Assembly: GCF_963678635.1 (NCBI RefSeq)
Contig: NC_087064.1
Coordinates: 48,899,346 to 48,963,345 of the forward strand
DNA from: Symsagittifera roscoffensis
Taxonomy: Eukaryota > Xenacoelomorpha > Acoela > Convolutidae
Length of the DNA: 64,000 nucleotides
Reading direction: 5' to 3'
Position numbers and translations under genes: made by a program. The notes under the pieces were generated by a model. It searched no databases and was not told the origin of the DNA. It saw nothing but the letters and a program-made list of their open reading frames with translations. Position 1 is the stretch's first letter, and every line of letters begins with the position of its first letter. Of the stretch, positions 1-10,978 are shown one piece after another.

Positions 1-164
1 CCTCCCACCTCATGCGAGCATCAATTTTATGGTCTAAGGAGTGGTTTTACAAGGTTGATTTTGAAGACCAAATATGTTTGTCATGGCAATTTCATGACAA
101 TTGGACAATGTGAACAGTAATTTTAATTATAAAAATTTGCAAGTGGGGGGAAAGAAAAAGAGCC
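1..164. mobile_element. MITE family A, cut by window start
   Basis: The segment has the family A interior (a stretch reading ATCAATTTTATGGTCTAA, then CAAATATGTTTGTCATGG) and ends in a G-run plus GAAAGAAAAAGAGCC. Its left end lies before the window. The same interior occurs at 2925, 3297, 3899, 19773 and 20442. Confidence 0.6.
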
Positions 165-2924
165 TAGCTAACGGTTTACATTAAGAGGCCAAACTGTGCA
201 CTGGATAGGACGTTTGGAGTGTCCAGGTCACTGGGTGATCAATCTTTAAACTTGTTGACTTTTTGTCGGAGCAATCGCAGGAAACGCAAAAACGAAGAAA
301 CGATCAGAGCGAGCGGTTTTTAGGAGCCGCTTACAATTCACAAAATATACAGTTTGGCATCCTAATGAACGTTTGGATATTGAATCTTTTCCTTTTCCCC
401 ATACCTGCCAAATTTTACTAATGAAATTTTGTTCGCAGTATCCGAATGTTGCGAAAATTGGCATGCGAACTAATTAGGCCATGACAAACATATTTGGTTT
501 TCATGTTTAACCTTGTAAAATCCCTCGTTACACCATAAAATTGATGCTTATGTGGTGGGGGGGGGGGTTGGTAAAAAAAGCCTGGATATTATTTTTTCCT
601 TATAATACCCCCTCTCCGTTTTTGAACATCATTGGTTCTTTTTCCTTTCTCCCACCACGGTGACCGCTCGGCTACCATAAAGCTCAATTAGCAAAAAAAA
701 TTTGGAAACATGAAAATGTATCGATTAGCATATTATTGATGGCTTTATTTCTCAGAAATGCAAAACGACAAAAAAAAAATCCTTTCGAACTATGGTAAAG
801 GATTCAAAAGATTCGTTTTTGGTATATAACTTGCCTTTCTGAGAAATAGAAAAAGGAGAAACTAAGTAATATCAACAAGCAAAAGAAATCCTTGTCACAT
901 AAAATGTGATCAGTCATACCCCGACCAAGAGACTGATTTAGAGAGGGGCCTGGGGGGGGGATTGGATGGGGGGCGGTTTGAGGGCATTTATTCCTTCCTC
1001 CCCCATCAGGGGGGGGGGCATTTGTTCCTTCCTCCCCCCTCAAGGATTCGACCCCCTGCCGATCCTTTGGTACTGATTCAAGAAATCCCTTTAAACAACT
1101 TTTTAGGCCCGTTTCCCCAAAAACCCGACTGTAAACCTCTCCCCATCCCCTCGAGAAAGCCCTACATCTGCCCTGCATCGCCCTGTAATGCCTTGAATTG
1201 AACACTAATTGAAATGAGTGGAAAACTGTGGTTTATAAATGGTTTTTGGGCTCTCTTTAATTATCCCCCTTTTGCAAACGGGCAAGATTCATTACTAAGT
1301 ACAAAACTCGCATCTGCTTAACCGTTATTTTTTTTAATTATAGAAGTGACAATTCTTTACTGGGTTTCGAAGCGGGTAAATAGTTGAGGAGATTCGTTTT
1401 TGGTGTATAATGATTTGAATCTTGTTTAACGGTGATGTTTTTTCTTTATAATTATCCTCCCAGGGTACCTAGTAACAAATTGCCACCCCTATAAAATATG
1501 AGTGGGTAAGCATATGTGAATTTCGTACCTAGTAACGAGTCTGCCCCTTTTGCAAAAGGGGGGGGGGGGGTTAAAGAGATCCGGATAGTTAAAAAGATCC
1601 AATGATTTTAATTTTGACAGTATTGGAAATTGTATTTCGGTTTCTATGCTAGTCCATACGATATTCTTTTTCAAAACTTTTATGCGATTCGAACTTTATG
1701 CTAGTCGATACACCGCCCCCACCAGACATAGGCATCAATTTTTTGGTGTAACGAGGGGGTTTTATAGGGTTAGGTAACGAAAAAAATTATGTTTATCGTG
1801 GCCCAAATAACTCGCACACTACTTTTTGTAACAATCGGACAATTTGAACGAAAAAAAATTTGTAAGAATTGCAGGTGGGATAAAAAGGAAAAGGAGCCGC
1901 ATCAATTTTATAAAAACCTACTTAAATTGACTTTTGATGTTCTGAGCTATGTGATAAAATTTGAATTTGTTAGCGTGAACATGTAAATAGTTGTTACAAC
2001 AAGTTTTTCATGCAATTTTCATGCAATCCATACAAACAATTTTTCAACAGTTTTATTTTGCACTTTTACGAGAGGGGTGGGAAACTGGAAAAAAGCCTCA
2101 AATTGTTAAATTCATTACCTCTGTTTTCTTTTCCACAAACCCCTCCCCCCATTTGCAGATCAGTTGTATATTGCAGAAAAATTATGAAACGTGAACACAC
2201 TAACTCTTTTGAAGACACTTGTTCTTCATGCCTTAAACCTCAACATCCAGCATTTAGCCATTTTAACATGCAAGCTCTTTCAAAATGGGCATATCGAACT
2301 GTGTAGATGGAAAAGAGCCAAATTATTCTTTATCTATCAATCAAAAACAAAAACTTTGCGGTAAACGAAACGCATAAACATTTGGGAATTGAAAAAAAAT
2401 TTCCTGAAAATTCAAATCGTTAAGCCAAAATTAAACTAGTGAACTATTTAACCATATTCTGTTTTTCTAACCATATTCGCAGACAATTCACTTCTTGGTG
2501 GCTTTTTTTTCACTCCTCCGCCCCAGATTTGACTTTCAGTTTTGAAAATAATTTTTTAAGTTGTCCTAATTGAATGAATTTTTGGCTCTTTTCCAGTCCC
2601 CCCTTTGATTTTTTCGGAAGTTTATTATATGCAATCTTAGTTTAAATGACTTTTCACGTTGAAAACTGCATTAAAACGTGTCAGCTTTAACAGGTGAATA
2701 AACTTTCACAACATTTCTCACATGCAAAATGCCGTGTGAGCAATTTTTGAACAGCTTTATTTTGAAATTTTAGAAGGGGTGGGAAACTGGAAAGAGTCGA
2801 ATTTTTTCGTAGTGGTTAAACTAACGGCTCTCTTTGCTTTGACCCAATTTACTTCCGCATCAATTTAATTTTAAAGTACAGGTAGTGGTGTTAGAAGGTT
2901 AAATAACACCAACAAAAATGGCTC

Positions 2925-3110
2925 GGCTCTTTTTCCTTTTCCCCCCACCTGCAATTTTTTATAATCAAAATTAATGTTCGCACTATCCGATTGTCATGAA
3001 ATTGACCTGCAAATAAACTAGGCATTTGGTCTTCATAATTAACCTTGTAAAACCACTCGTTAGACCATAAAATTGATGCTCATGTGAGGTGGGGGGAAGG
3101 AAAAAGAGGC
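2925..3110. mobile_element. MITE family A copy
   Basis: It begins GGCTCTTTTTCCTTTTCCCC and ends GGGGGGAAGGAAAAAGAGGC, an imperfect terminal inverted repeat. The flanks AATGGCTC and AGTGGCTC differ at one base, which fits a decayed 8-bp target duplication inside a family C MITE end. Confidence 0.6.
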
Positions 3111-3113
3111 AGT

Positions 3114-3549
3114 GGCTCTTTTCCAGATCCTCTCCCCCACTTTAGTTTTTGTTAAGACTTCAACGAAAAAAAGTCTAGTTAAAATGAGTTTCAAATTACA
3201 AACTGCATTAAAACGTGTCAGCGTGAACAGGTGAACAAACTTTCACAACATTTCTCACATGCAAAATGCCTTGTGAGCAATTTTTGAACAGCTTTAGGCT
3301 CTTTTTCCTTTTCCCCCCCACCTGCAAATTTTTACATGCAAATTTGTTGACCACCTTGTCCGATTGTTACCAAAATTTACATACAGTCTCATAAAGTCAC
3401 GACAAACATATTTGGTCTTCATACTGAACCTCGTAAAACCACTCGTTACACTAATATATTGAAGCTAGTGTGAGGTGGGGGGGGGGGAAGAAAAAAGAGC
3501 CCAGCTTTATTTTGAAATTTTACGAGGGGGTGGGAAACTGGAAAGAGCC
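3114..3549. mobile_element. MITE family C copy, interrupted by family A
   Basis: The element starts GGCTCTTTTCCAGATCC and ends GGGTGGGAAACTGGAAAGAGCC. The interior contains AAACTGCATTAAAACGTGTC and ACATGCAAAATGCC. It is split at the sequence CAGCTTTA by the family A copy at 3297-3501. Without that insertion it is about 220 bp, as is the copy at 4115-4338. Confidence 0.6.
3297..3501. mobile_element. MITE family A copy with perfect 8-bp duplication
   Basis: This 205-bp copy starts GGCTCTTTTTCCTTTTCCCC and ends GAAGAAAAAAGAGCC. It is flanked on both sides by CAGCTTTA, which is a perfect 8-bp target duplication. The uninterrupted site GAACAGCTTTATTTTG can be read near 4285, which proves insertion into a family C element. 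An 8-bp duplication fits hAT-like or similar transposases; no transposase for it is present here. Confidence 0.75.
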
Positions 3550-3603
3550 GAATTTTTTCGCGGTGGCTAAGCTAACGGCTTTCTTTGCTTTGACCCAATT
3601 TAC

Positions 3604-3818
3604 GGCTCTTTTCCAGTTCCCCCCTTTCAAATTCATTTTTGAAAAGTCTATTTAACGTTGTCATAATGCAATGAAATTTGGCGTGGTGAACAAATCGACA
3701 ATTCTGAACAGATTTTTTCTTCATACTTTACAGCGTAACATCACGCATTTAGCCGTAATAACACGTAAAACAAACATAAAACTCGGTATTCTGAAAGGGG
3801 GGAAACTGGAAAAGAGCC
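3604..3818. mobile_element. MITE family B copy
   Basis: This 215-bp element has terminal inverted repeats GGCTCTTTTCCAGTTCCCCC and GGGGGGAAACTGGAAAAGAGCC. The interior carries ACATCACGCATTTAGCCGTA, which recurs in related copies near 19560, 20760 and 48725. Flanks CAATTTAC and CAATTTTT suggest a decayed duplication. Confidence 0.65.
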
Positions 3819-3898
3819 CAATTTTTTTACGAATCAATTTAATTTAAAAGTACAGGTAGTGGTGTTAAAAGGTTAAATAACACCAACAAAAATGGCTC

Positions 3899-4111
3899 GG
3901 CTCTTTTTCCTTTTCCCCCCACCTGCAATTTTTTATAATCAAAATTAATGTTCGCACTGTTGGATTGTCATGAAAATTGACATGCAAATAAATTACATAC
4001 AAATAAATTGCCATGACAAACGTATTTGGTCTTCACAATTAACCTTGTAAAACCACTCGTTAGACCATAAAATTGATGCTCACGTGAGGACGGGGGGAAG
4101 GAAAAAGAGCC
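3899..4111. mobile_element. MITE family A copy
   Basis: Ends are GGCTCTTTTTCCTTTTCCCC and GGGGGGAAGGAAAAAGAGCC. The interior matches the 2925-3110 copy closely, including the flanking family C sequence, so the two probably arose by duplication of a segment that already contained the insertion. Confidence 0.6.
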
Positions 4112-4114
4112 AGT

Positions 4115-4338
4115 GGCTTTTTTCCAGATCCTCTCCCCCACTTTAGTTTTTGTTAAAACTTCAACGAAAAAAAAGTCTATTTAAAATGAGTTTCTTTTTA
4201 CAAACTGCATTAAAACGTGTCAGCGTGAATAGGTGAACAAACTTTCACAGCATTTCTAACATGCAAAATGCCGTGTGAGCAATTTTGAACAGCTTTATTT
4301 TGAAACTTTACGAGGTGGATGGGAAACTGGAAAGAGTC
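4115..4338. mobile_element. MITE family C copy
   Basis: This uninterrupted copy begins GGCTTTTTTCCAGATCC and ends GGGAAACTGGAAAGAGTC. It supplies the empty-site sequence for the family A insertion at 3297. A third, shortened copy begins at 4454. Confidence 0.55.
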
Positions 4339-4967
4339 GAATTTTTTCGTGGTGGCTAAACTAACGGCTCTTTTTTCTTTGACCCAATTTACTTACGAAT
4401 GAGTTTAAAAGTACAGGTAGTTGTGTTAAAAGGTTAATTAACACCAAAAAAATGGCTCTTTTCCAGATCCCCTCCTCTACTTTAGTTTTTTTCTAAAACT
4501 TCAACGAAAAAAAACTATTTTTAAGTGAGTTTCATATTACAAACTGCATTAAAACGTGTCAGCCTGAACTGGGAAACTGAAACAAAACCCAACAACGTTT
4601 GTCATGACCTAATCTGTCCACACAAACCAATTTTTGTATCAACCGGACAAAGTGAACGGATAAATTACTTTAAAGTTTCGCAAGTGAGATGCGGAGGGGG
4701 AAGAGCCAAGCTTAACTATTATCAACACATTTTTTTCATACTTACTTCATAAGATCATCCTCAAGAGTTGTTGTTATTTCTCCATTTGATTTCGATAAAA
4801 TTTTCTATGAGTTCTTTCTCACCATCTCGTCCTTCCCCACAGTTGATTTTGATGGCACTTATCATGATGGATGGTAATGCGTTCACCTTGAGATCGTCAG
4901 ATTGTGTAATCGATCCCCTTCCACCGCAATGATGAGTAGTATATGTCGGGGCAGTTCGAGGGGGGAG

Positions 4968-5018
4968 GGTGAGGACCCCCATGTATTAACATAGGCTATA
5001 GAGTATCCGGTCCTCACC
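4968..5018. repeat. Terminal hairpin in left arm
   Basis: GGTGAGGACC at 4968-4977 pairs with GGTCCTCACC at 5009-5018, with a 31-bp loop. The mirror copy lies near 19053-19103 at the other end. A hairpin this close to the tip could be a protein-binding or replication feature, but that is inference. Confidence 0.6.
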
Positions 5019-5649
5019 TTATGTATTAACATAGACTATAGTTTTCCCAGTGTATTAAGATAGGGAATAGGTTTCCCAATGTATTAAGATACGAGGTTTC
5101 AGATGGTAAGATGGTAAGTTTTTTTTCCGCGCCCGAATTTCCCATGTATAGATTTCCCTATGTCTAAGAATTTCATTGTAGGTAATTAGCAACTCATTAA
5201 GGAATAGGATTCCTAATGTATTACGATGGTAGGTTTCCTATGTAATAAGATGGTAAGGTTTCAGATGGTAAGATGGTGAAGTTTCAGATGGTAAGATGGT
5301 AAGTTTCAAAAAAATTTTGGCAACCGAGTTTTTTGAGCTCGATTTTGTCGATACTTGCGTTTCTTAGCTAGCTTCTACGGTTTAGATGTTTTGATTATTA
5401 TTTTACAGGTTTGATTGAACGAGAAAACCATCTAAAGCTATACTGAAACCTAACGAAACTTCAAGAAAAAAATCATGTTTTTTGAAAAAATTGGGTTTTT
5501 GTGTGGAAATGTCTAGTTTTTTTTCGCAAAAATTTAGGCTCGCAATATCTAACTGTTAATTAATACTATTTAATTACGTGTAGGTTGTGAAATTAAGGTT
5601 ATGTATTCAGTTTTATTGTATATGGTAAGTCAATGGTAAGAGTTTTTGA

Positions 5650-6790
5650 GAATTTAGGTGGAAAATAGTATCAACCGAACGAACAATTTGCTAGCAGAGA
5701 TGAAGTTAGAACTGATACCGTCTGATTATGATGATAAAAATTGTAAATGTCTTCCTCAAGTTTCCCTTGTTAGGTGCTAAAGTAAACTATTTAAGCAAAA
5801 ATACAACTTTTGGGATAAATATCTATCACTTTTCTGGAAAAATAGTCCTTTTTCCATGATTTTCTGTAGAAATGCTCTATACTTTAAGGTTAATGATGAT
5901 TTCTGCTCAATGCATGTTTTCGCTATTGAACATATTTTGCAAGAAAATTTAGTCAGAACTGGAGAAATTAGGAGGAAAATAGTATCAATTGAACGAACAA
6001 TTTGCTGGCAAAGATGAAATTAGAACTGATACCGTCTGATTATTATGATAAAAATTGTAAACGTCTTCCTCAAGTTTCCCTTGTTAGGGGCTAAAGTAAA
6101 CTATTTAAGCAAAAATACAACTTTTGGGATAAATATCTATCACTTTTCTGGAAAAATAGTCATTTTCTGTAGAAATGCTCTATGCTTTAAGGTTATTGAT
6201 GCTTTCTGCTTAATGCATGTTTTCGCTATTGAACACATTTTGCAAGAAAATTTAGTCAGAACTGGAGAATTTAGGTGGAAAATAGTATCAACCGAACGAA
6301 CAATTTGCTAGCAGAGATGAAGTTAGAACTGATACCGTCTGATTATGATGATAAAAATTGTAAATGTCTTCCTCAAGTTTCCCTTGTTAGGTGCTACAGT
6401 AAACTATTCAAGCAAAAATACAACTTATGGGATCAATAACTATCACTTTTCTGGAAAAAAAGTCATTTTTTTATGATTTTCTCTAGACATGCTCTATGTT
6501 TTAAGGTTTTCTTGCTTTCTATTTAATGCATGTTTTTGCTATTGAACACACTTTGCAAGAAAATTTAGTCAGAACTGGAGAATTTAGGAGGAAAATAGTA
6601 TCAATTGAACGAACAGTTTGCTGGTAAAAAGATAAAATTAGAATTGACACCGCCTGATTATTACAATAAAAACTGTAATTATCTTCCTCAAGGTTCTCTT
6701 GATAGGTGCTACAGTAAATTATTTCAGCAACATTACAATTTTTGGGTCAATAACTATCACTTTTCTTGCAAAATAAATATTAAATAGCTT
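5650..6790. repeat. Tandem array of about 310-bp units, left arm
   Basis: The motif CGAACGAACAATTTGCT recurs near 5681, 5995, 6298 and 6611 (last copy with one change). Spacing alternates between about 314 and 303 bp, because alternate units differ by a short insertion around CCATGATTT. Open frames of 60-88 codons in the units are by-products of the repeat. Confidence 0.75.
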
Positions 6791-7838
6791 TTTTTTCTTA
6801 TTTAAAAGGGAAGTTTTTTCAAAAATATTGAAGTGAGAAAGAATTGGTGCTGGTTAAAACATTCAAAAAAATATGTTAAAAATGAGAATGTAAATGTGAT
6901 TTTACAATTTAAGAACAAATTAGGAGCAGCTCTATTAGTTATATTCTGAAAACCTCCGGAAATACGCAAGGGAACCTAGTTCCTAACATCTACAATATCT
7001 AAAAAACGTCTCAAAAATTGATTTAGCAAAGGAAATCAAGGTGCAAACTGGAACAATTGCGTAAGTTTCGGATTTTTATTAAGCAAAAGAAAACTCTATA
7101 TAGTTTAAAAAAAAATAATGAAATGTAGATCTTGAAAGCTGTTTTTGCTTTATGCTTCATGTATCTTCTTCCAAAAAGATGTCGGATTGAGTTTACTATA
7201 CAAACACTATCCTCAAAACATCTGATTTTCATAAAAAGTTACCTTATATATCAAAAGATAACAAACTTTTCTAATGAATTACACATAAATACCAATCTTT
7301 GACACTTTTTATGTCGGAGTTTTTCTCAAAATATGGTTTAAAAGCTAAATTTTAGTAAAATTATGTGAAAACTCCTAATGAAATAAATTGAGTTTCTATC
7401 TCTCTTTCTCAGTTTCTGCTTCATCTTCAATCTATCAAATTAATCCAATTTGAACAAAAAATTTTATTTGAAAATTGAACTTTTGATGAAAAAAATGTAT
7501 CATTTCAACGAACGTTCAACAATCCAAAGCTGAATTTATACCATGAATCCTTTGCTAAACGTCTCTACAAAATCGCAACAAAATCTCCGCAAGATTGCAA
7601 CCAATGGAGTTTTTACTGTAGATTAAGAATTTTCGCATTGATTTCCGTCGGAAGTTTCACGACAATTTGAACTCGATTGTTGCTGGTTTTACCATCAATC
7701 AGAACTTTTGAATATGACAGAACAAGAATAATGACAAAAAACTGTAAATTTTTTACTAAAAATTTTTCAAATATAGTGTATAGACTTTTCAGACTCAGTA
7801 AAAAATTATTATTCAAAGTATTTTCTACTATGTTTTTC

Positions 7839-8092
7839 TTAAAGATATATCAATTTTACCTTCTCTTGGAGTGTTTTTTGAGACTGCCGAGCACCTACTT
7901 TAACATTATATTGACACTGCTTCTTCTTGATATGATTAGTAAGTTCCTCGGTGCTAAATGTATAAAAGTTACAATTGGAACACTTTAAAACGTCAGTGCT
8001 TTCGATGTCTTGACGCATCTTTACGTGTGTATTCTCTTCCACATTCAAGACATGCAATTCTTTTGTTTCTATTAAGTAACGGCGGAATCTCA
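7839..8092 (-). pseudogene. Broken two-finger C2H2-like gene
   Basis: Two zinc-finger-like motifs lie next to each other in different frames. The first, at about 7996-8052, reads CLECGREYTRKDASRHRKH (C-x2-C-x11-H-x2-H) and is followed at once by a stop. The second, at about 7914-7982, reads CSNCNFYTFSTEELTNHIK and ends in a cysteine (C-x2-C-x12-H-x5-C). A shift of one base between them would join the frames, so this looks like a frameshifted remnant. An upstream run of T then ATTGAG near 8096 could be a splice acceptor. C2H2 fingers bind DNA or RNA; no family is assigned. It sits just inside the left arm of the giant element. Confidence 0.45.
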
Positions 8093-8682
8093 ATAGGAAG
8101 AAAAAAAAATGAGAGATTTAGAATGTCCCAAATTTTCAGAAAAGAAAAGTTGAATAGGCTCAAAAAATGAGTAAAAGTGAATAAAAACAGCAAATCTCTT
8201 GAACAATTGTTTTTGACGTGAAAGAAAATCAAAATAGATACGCTATTTAGACTAGCTGAAATAAAAATCATCCAATCTACCCATGGAGTTTTCAAAAATT
8301 ACTATCAACCAATCAGAATCGAGCATTCATTGTAGGGAAATTTTTTCAAAATCCTGCTTGATTCGGTTTGGAATCAGATTTCCAGAGATTTGCTTTGAAA
8401 AATTGATCAACTTTGAGTTATCTTCCCAAATTTACATCAAAATCAAAGAAATTGACTATCTACTCAAAAATCAGCTTTTTCTGTTTGATTACATGCAAAA
8501 AATTCAATTAACTTGATGAAAAAACTTATAGAGATGCTACTTTTATTAATTTCCTTCCTTTTGTTACATATATCAGCAATATTTCTTATTTTTACATCAA
8601 ACAACTTTTGGTCATTCATTTTTGCAATTGCTTTTGTGTATATTTTTACTTATTTGGCAGATTTAAGTCCTTAAAAATTTCT

Positions 8683-8866
8683 CTGATTGGATACGACAAC
8701 TAGAATAAAAATGAACATTTTTGTGATTGGAAACGAAAATACCCAAAATGGAGCTTTGTTACCGATTGGACACGACTTTTATCCAAGAATCCCATAAAAG
8801 GAAGCTGAAATCTGATTTGACACGACTGCAATCCAAATAAGGAAAATCAATTCTGATTGGTCAAAC
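8683..8866 (+). promoter_or_regulatory. Five-copy inverted-CCAAT array
   Basis: TGATTGGATACGAC (8683), TGATTGGAAACGAA (8724), CGATTGGACACGAC (8763), TGATTTGACACGAC (8812) and TGATTGGTCAAAC (8853) recur at 39-49 bp spacing. ATTGG is the complement of a CCAAT box. CATAAAAG at about 8793 is a weak TATA-like site. The array lies about 170-360 bp upstream of the 9040 gene and probably is its promoter. Confidence 0.5.
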
Positions 8867-9039
8867 CCACACATTCGAGTTGAAGGTACCCCTAACTCCT
8901 CACAAAAAATCATTTTATTTTCAACTTAACTACCGTCAACTACCTCCTCTCTCAGCTCTAAATACCTTGATTTCAACTTCTCTTCCGTCAGCTACCCTCT
9001 CTCTCTCAGCACTTTCTTGTTTTTACTCTTTTACTCAAA

Positions 9040-9528
9040 ATGATCTTCTCAGTGCAAAACAGCAATCTCATGTACTCTGTAGAATTTTCGCCTGATCTAG
9101 TACAAATTCAAGTGCGAGAAACAGTCTCTGGAGTTTTTCTGGCACGAATAGATATCCCAATCCAAGTCTGGCACATGGTGGAAGTGATGCGAAGGGATTT
9201 CAACGAACATCATATGACACAAGTACCCATGACAGAGAACCAACTTGAAGAAATGCAAATGATGGAGGAAGTTTCTGATCATGTGGGAATGAACTACCCC
9301 GAGATTCCTGACTCAAGATCTGTAGCTCAACCAGTCGACGACTTCGTATTTCCTTGGGAGGAGGCAGGATCAGCCGAAAACCCCATCACAATAGATGAAG
9401 ATGAAGGTTTCTCAGAAACAATGACACCTCCAGCTCCACAACAACCACCAGCAATGGAACCTCGTCTAGCTCTGCGTTCTATAGAGAACCTCCAGAACTC
9501 TTCTGCTGCTCGACAGCTCTTTGAGTAA
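9040..9528 (+). CDS. Small unknown protein, PC4/PUR-like N-terminus, acidic tail
   Basis: This 162-residue frame starts at an ATG preceded by a pyrimidine-rich leader. The leader contains a 53-bp-spaced direct repeat (CGTCA.CTACC..CTCTCTCAGC). Residues about 10-55 run as alternating hydrophobic strands (YSVEFSPDLVQIQVRE, then ARIDIPIQVWHMVEVM), the strand-then-helix pattern also seen in the neighbouring genes at 10979, 12458 and 13522. The rest is acidic and low in order (ENPITIDEDEGFSET) and ends proline-rich. No signal peptide or membrane segment is seen. ATTAAA at 9540 could serve polyadenylation. I do not recognise the family; a single-stranded-nucleic-acid-binding role is inference from the fold-like pattern. 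It lies in the core of the giant element and is probably expressed from the CCAAT array. Confidence 0.6.
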   Translation: MIFSVQNSNLMYSVEFSPDLVQIQVRETVSGVFLARIDIPIQVWHMVEVMRRDFNEHHMTQVPMTENQLEEMQMMEEVSDHVGMNYPEIPDSRSVAQPVDDFVFPWEEAGSAENPITIDEDEGFSETMTPPAPQQPPAMEPRLALRSIENLQNSSAARQLFE

Positions 9529-9539
9529 ATGTTTTTGTA

Positions 9540-9545
9540 ATTAAA
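9540..9545 (+). terminator. Possible polyadenylation signal ATTAAA
   Basis: This common variant hexamer lies 12 bases after the stop codon of the 9040 gene and is followed by a T/G-rich stretch. Confidence 0.35.
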
Positions 9546-9770
9546 TGTTGTTTGGTATTGACTTCGTTTTCTGTAATTAATTATTTTCTTCAATTTCATT
9601 TTAATTATGAGAATAGACGAGAGGTTCAGGGTAAACCATTGAAAAACAACAGAATTTAATTTAGTGCTCCAAACTGGCACATATGTTAAGAAATTCGAAT
9701 ACTTTTTGCACACATATTCGGAAAAAACACTAGAACAGCTGTACACATGTTACAAGTTACCTAATGGTTT

Positions 9771-10301
9771 TTGCATCTTGTACACACTTTTCGCACTTTG
9801 TAGAAAAGTTGAAACACTTTTCGCATTTCGTCAAAAAAAGTGAAAGACTTTTCGCAAATTGTCATAAAAATTGAAACACTTTTCGCATCTTGTCAAAAAA
9901 ATTGAAACACTTTTCGCATTTTATCGAAAAAAGTAAAACTGTTTTTGCATTTTGTCGAAAAAAGTAAAACACTTTTCGCTTTTGTAGGAAAAAAGTGAAA
10001 CACTTTTCGAATCTTGTCAAAAAACTTGAAACACTTTTTGCATCTTGTCAAAAAAATTGAAACATTTTTCGCACTTTGTCAAAAAAAATTGTAACACTTT
10101 TCGCATTTTGTCAAAAAAATTGAAACACTTTTTGCATCTTGTCAAAAAAATTGAAACATTTTTCGCACTTTGTCAAAAAAAATTGTAACACTTTTCGCAT
10201 TTTGTCAAAAAAATTGAAACAATTTTCGCATTTGTAGAAAAAAAGTGAAACTATTTTTGCTTACGCTTCAAAAAATTGAAACACTTTTCCCATCTCGCCG
10301 A
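9771..10301. repeat. 31-bp minisatellite, about 17 units
   Basis: The unit approximates TTGAAACACTTTTCGCATTTTGTCAAAAAAA, with one to several changes per copy. It lies between the 9040 and 10979 genes. It is not CRISPR: the units abut with no unique spacers. No open frame runs through it. Confidence 0.85.
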
Positions 10302-10978
10302 AATAAATCATTACAATTTTTCTTGCACGGTTAATTGCTAATCTCTATGAAATTTTTATTCAAACTTAAATCCTTCAGAAAACTAAATTTTGCATGTCTG
10401 TTGATCAGAAAAAATTGAGAACCAAGGTATTAGAAGTTTTTTGTAAGCAATAAGTCAACATGCTTTTCACATCAAAATTTTGGGTTTTTTGCCTTAACAT
10501 TTTAGAAATGAAAAAAATTCAACAAAATTTTTGAAAAAACCAAGAAAAAACGTGCTTATTACCAAAAAAAACAAAAAAATCTTAGATAGGTATACGTAAA
10601 AAAAATTATTCATATTCATATGTTAAAAACTGTTCAGGCTAGAAAAAAATTATAATAAGAAGTCATTACACATTAACATCTACATTTTCCTCAATCTTCT
10701 AAATTCTAGAAATAATCACTAAAATTTAACCAATCAGAATTCCAGAACTAACTCTAAGGTGATGACGTTGATGAAAAAAATTTGGATTTTAGTTATTTTG
10801 CTAGTTTTTTTAAATCTAAATAAAGATACGCAACCAGGGTTGTAAATAATAGGAATAGTTTTTATTGAAATTCTTCCCTTTTGAAAAAACTTAGTCAACA
10901 GAAAATTCTTTTTTTTACAAAATCTTTTATAAACAATTAAAGCCAATCAAGTGTTGCAAAATTTTTGGAGTTCAGTTT
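10302..10978. other. AT-rich intergenic stretch in giant element core
   Basis: No gene seen. The sequence is rich in A-runs. AGCCAATCAAG near 10942 is a CCAAT-box candidate for the gene that follows. Confidence 0.4.

Larger units (their letters stand above)
1..4934. repeat. MITE-rich repeat cluster
   Basis: No credible gene was seen. The stretch is built from short inverted-repeat elements whose ends read GGCTCTTTTTCCTT or GGCTCTTTTCCAG followed by C-runs, with the complementary ends AAGGAAAAAGAGCC or CTGGAAAAGAGCC. A background unit beginning near 2850 recurs near 3834 and 4385, so MITEs have inserted into a local tandem repeat. Homopolymer C and G runs give short spurious open frames. The clean copies are listed separately. 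Confidence 0.75.
4935..7720. repeat. Left inverted-repeat arm of the giant element
   Basis: The arm matches the complement of 14264-19136. Going inward it holds a terminal hairpin, short direct repeats around ATGTATTAA and GATGGTAAG, a tandem array of about 310-bp units (about 5650-6790), and a unique tail. A 60-codon open stretch at 6605-6787 is identical in translation to 15600-15782 in the other arm. Homology continues to about 7720, with indels after 7558. The arm lacks about 1.07 kb present in the right arm. Confidence 0.8.

Noticed and set aside
804-1205. 133-codon minus-strand frame with a proline/glycine-rich stretch
   Set aside because: It arises from C and G homopolymer runs in MITE ends and has no domain.
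6045-6311. 88-codon frame repeated at 16076-16342 and 16693-16959
   Set aside because: It lies in the 310-bp tandem repeat and crosses unit boundaries; the reading is shared only because the DNA is repeated. Frames are lost in alternate units.
6605-6787. 60-codon frame identical in both arms
   Set aside because: The identity follows from the inverted repeat itself. No start context or domain is seen, so it is used only as evidence of arm similarity.
9771-10301. CRISPR-like array
   Set aside because: The units abut with no unique spacers, and the genome is eukaryotic.
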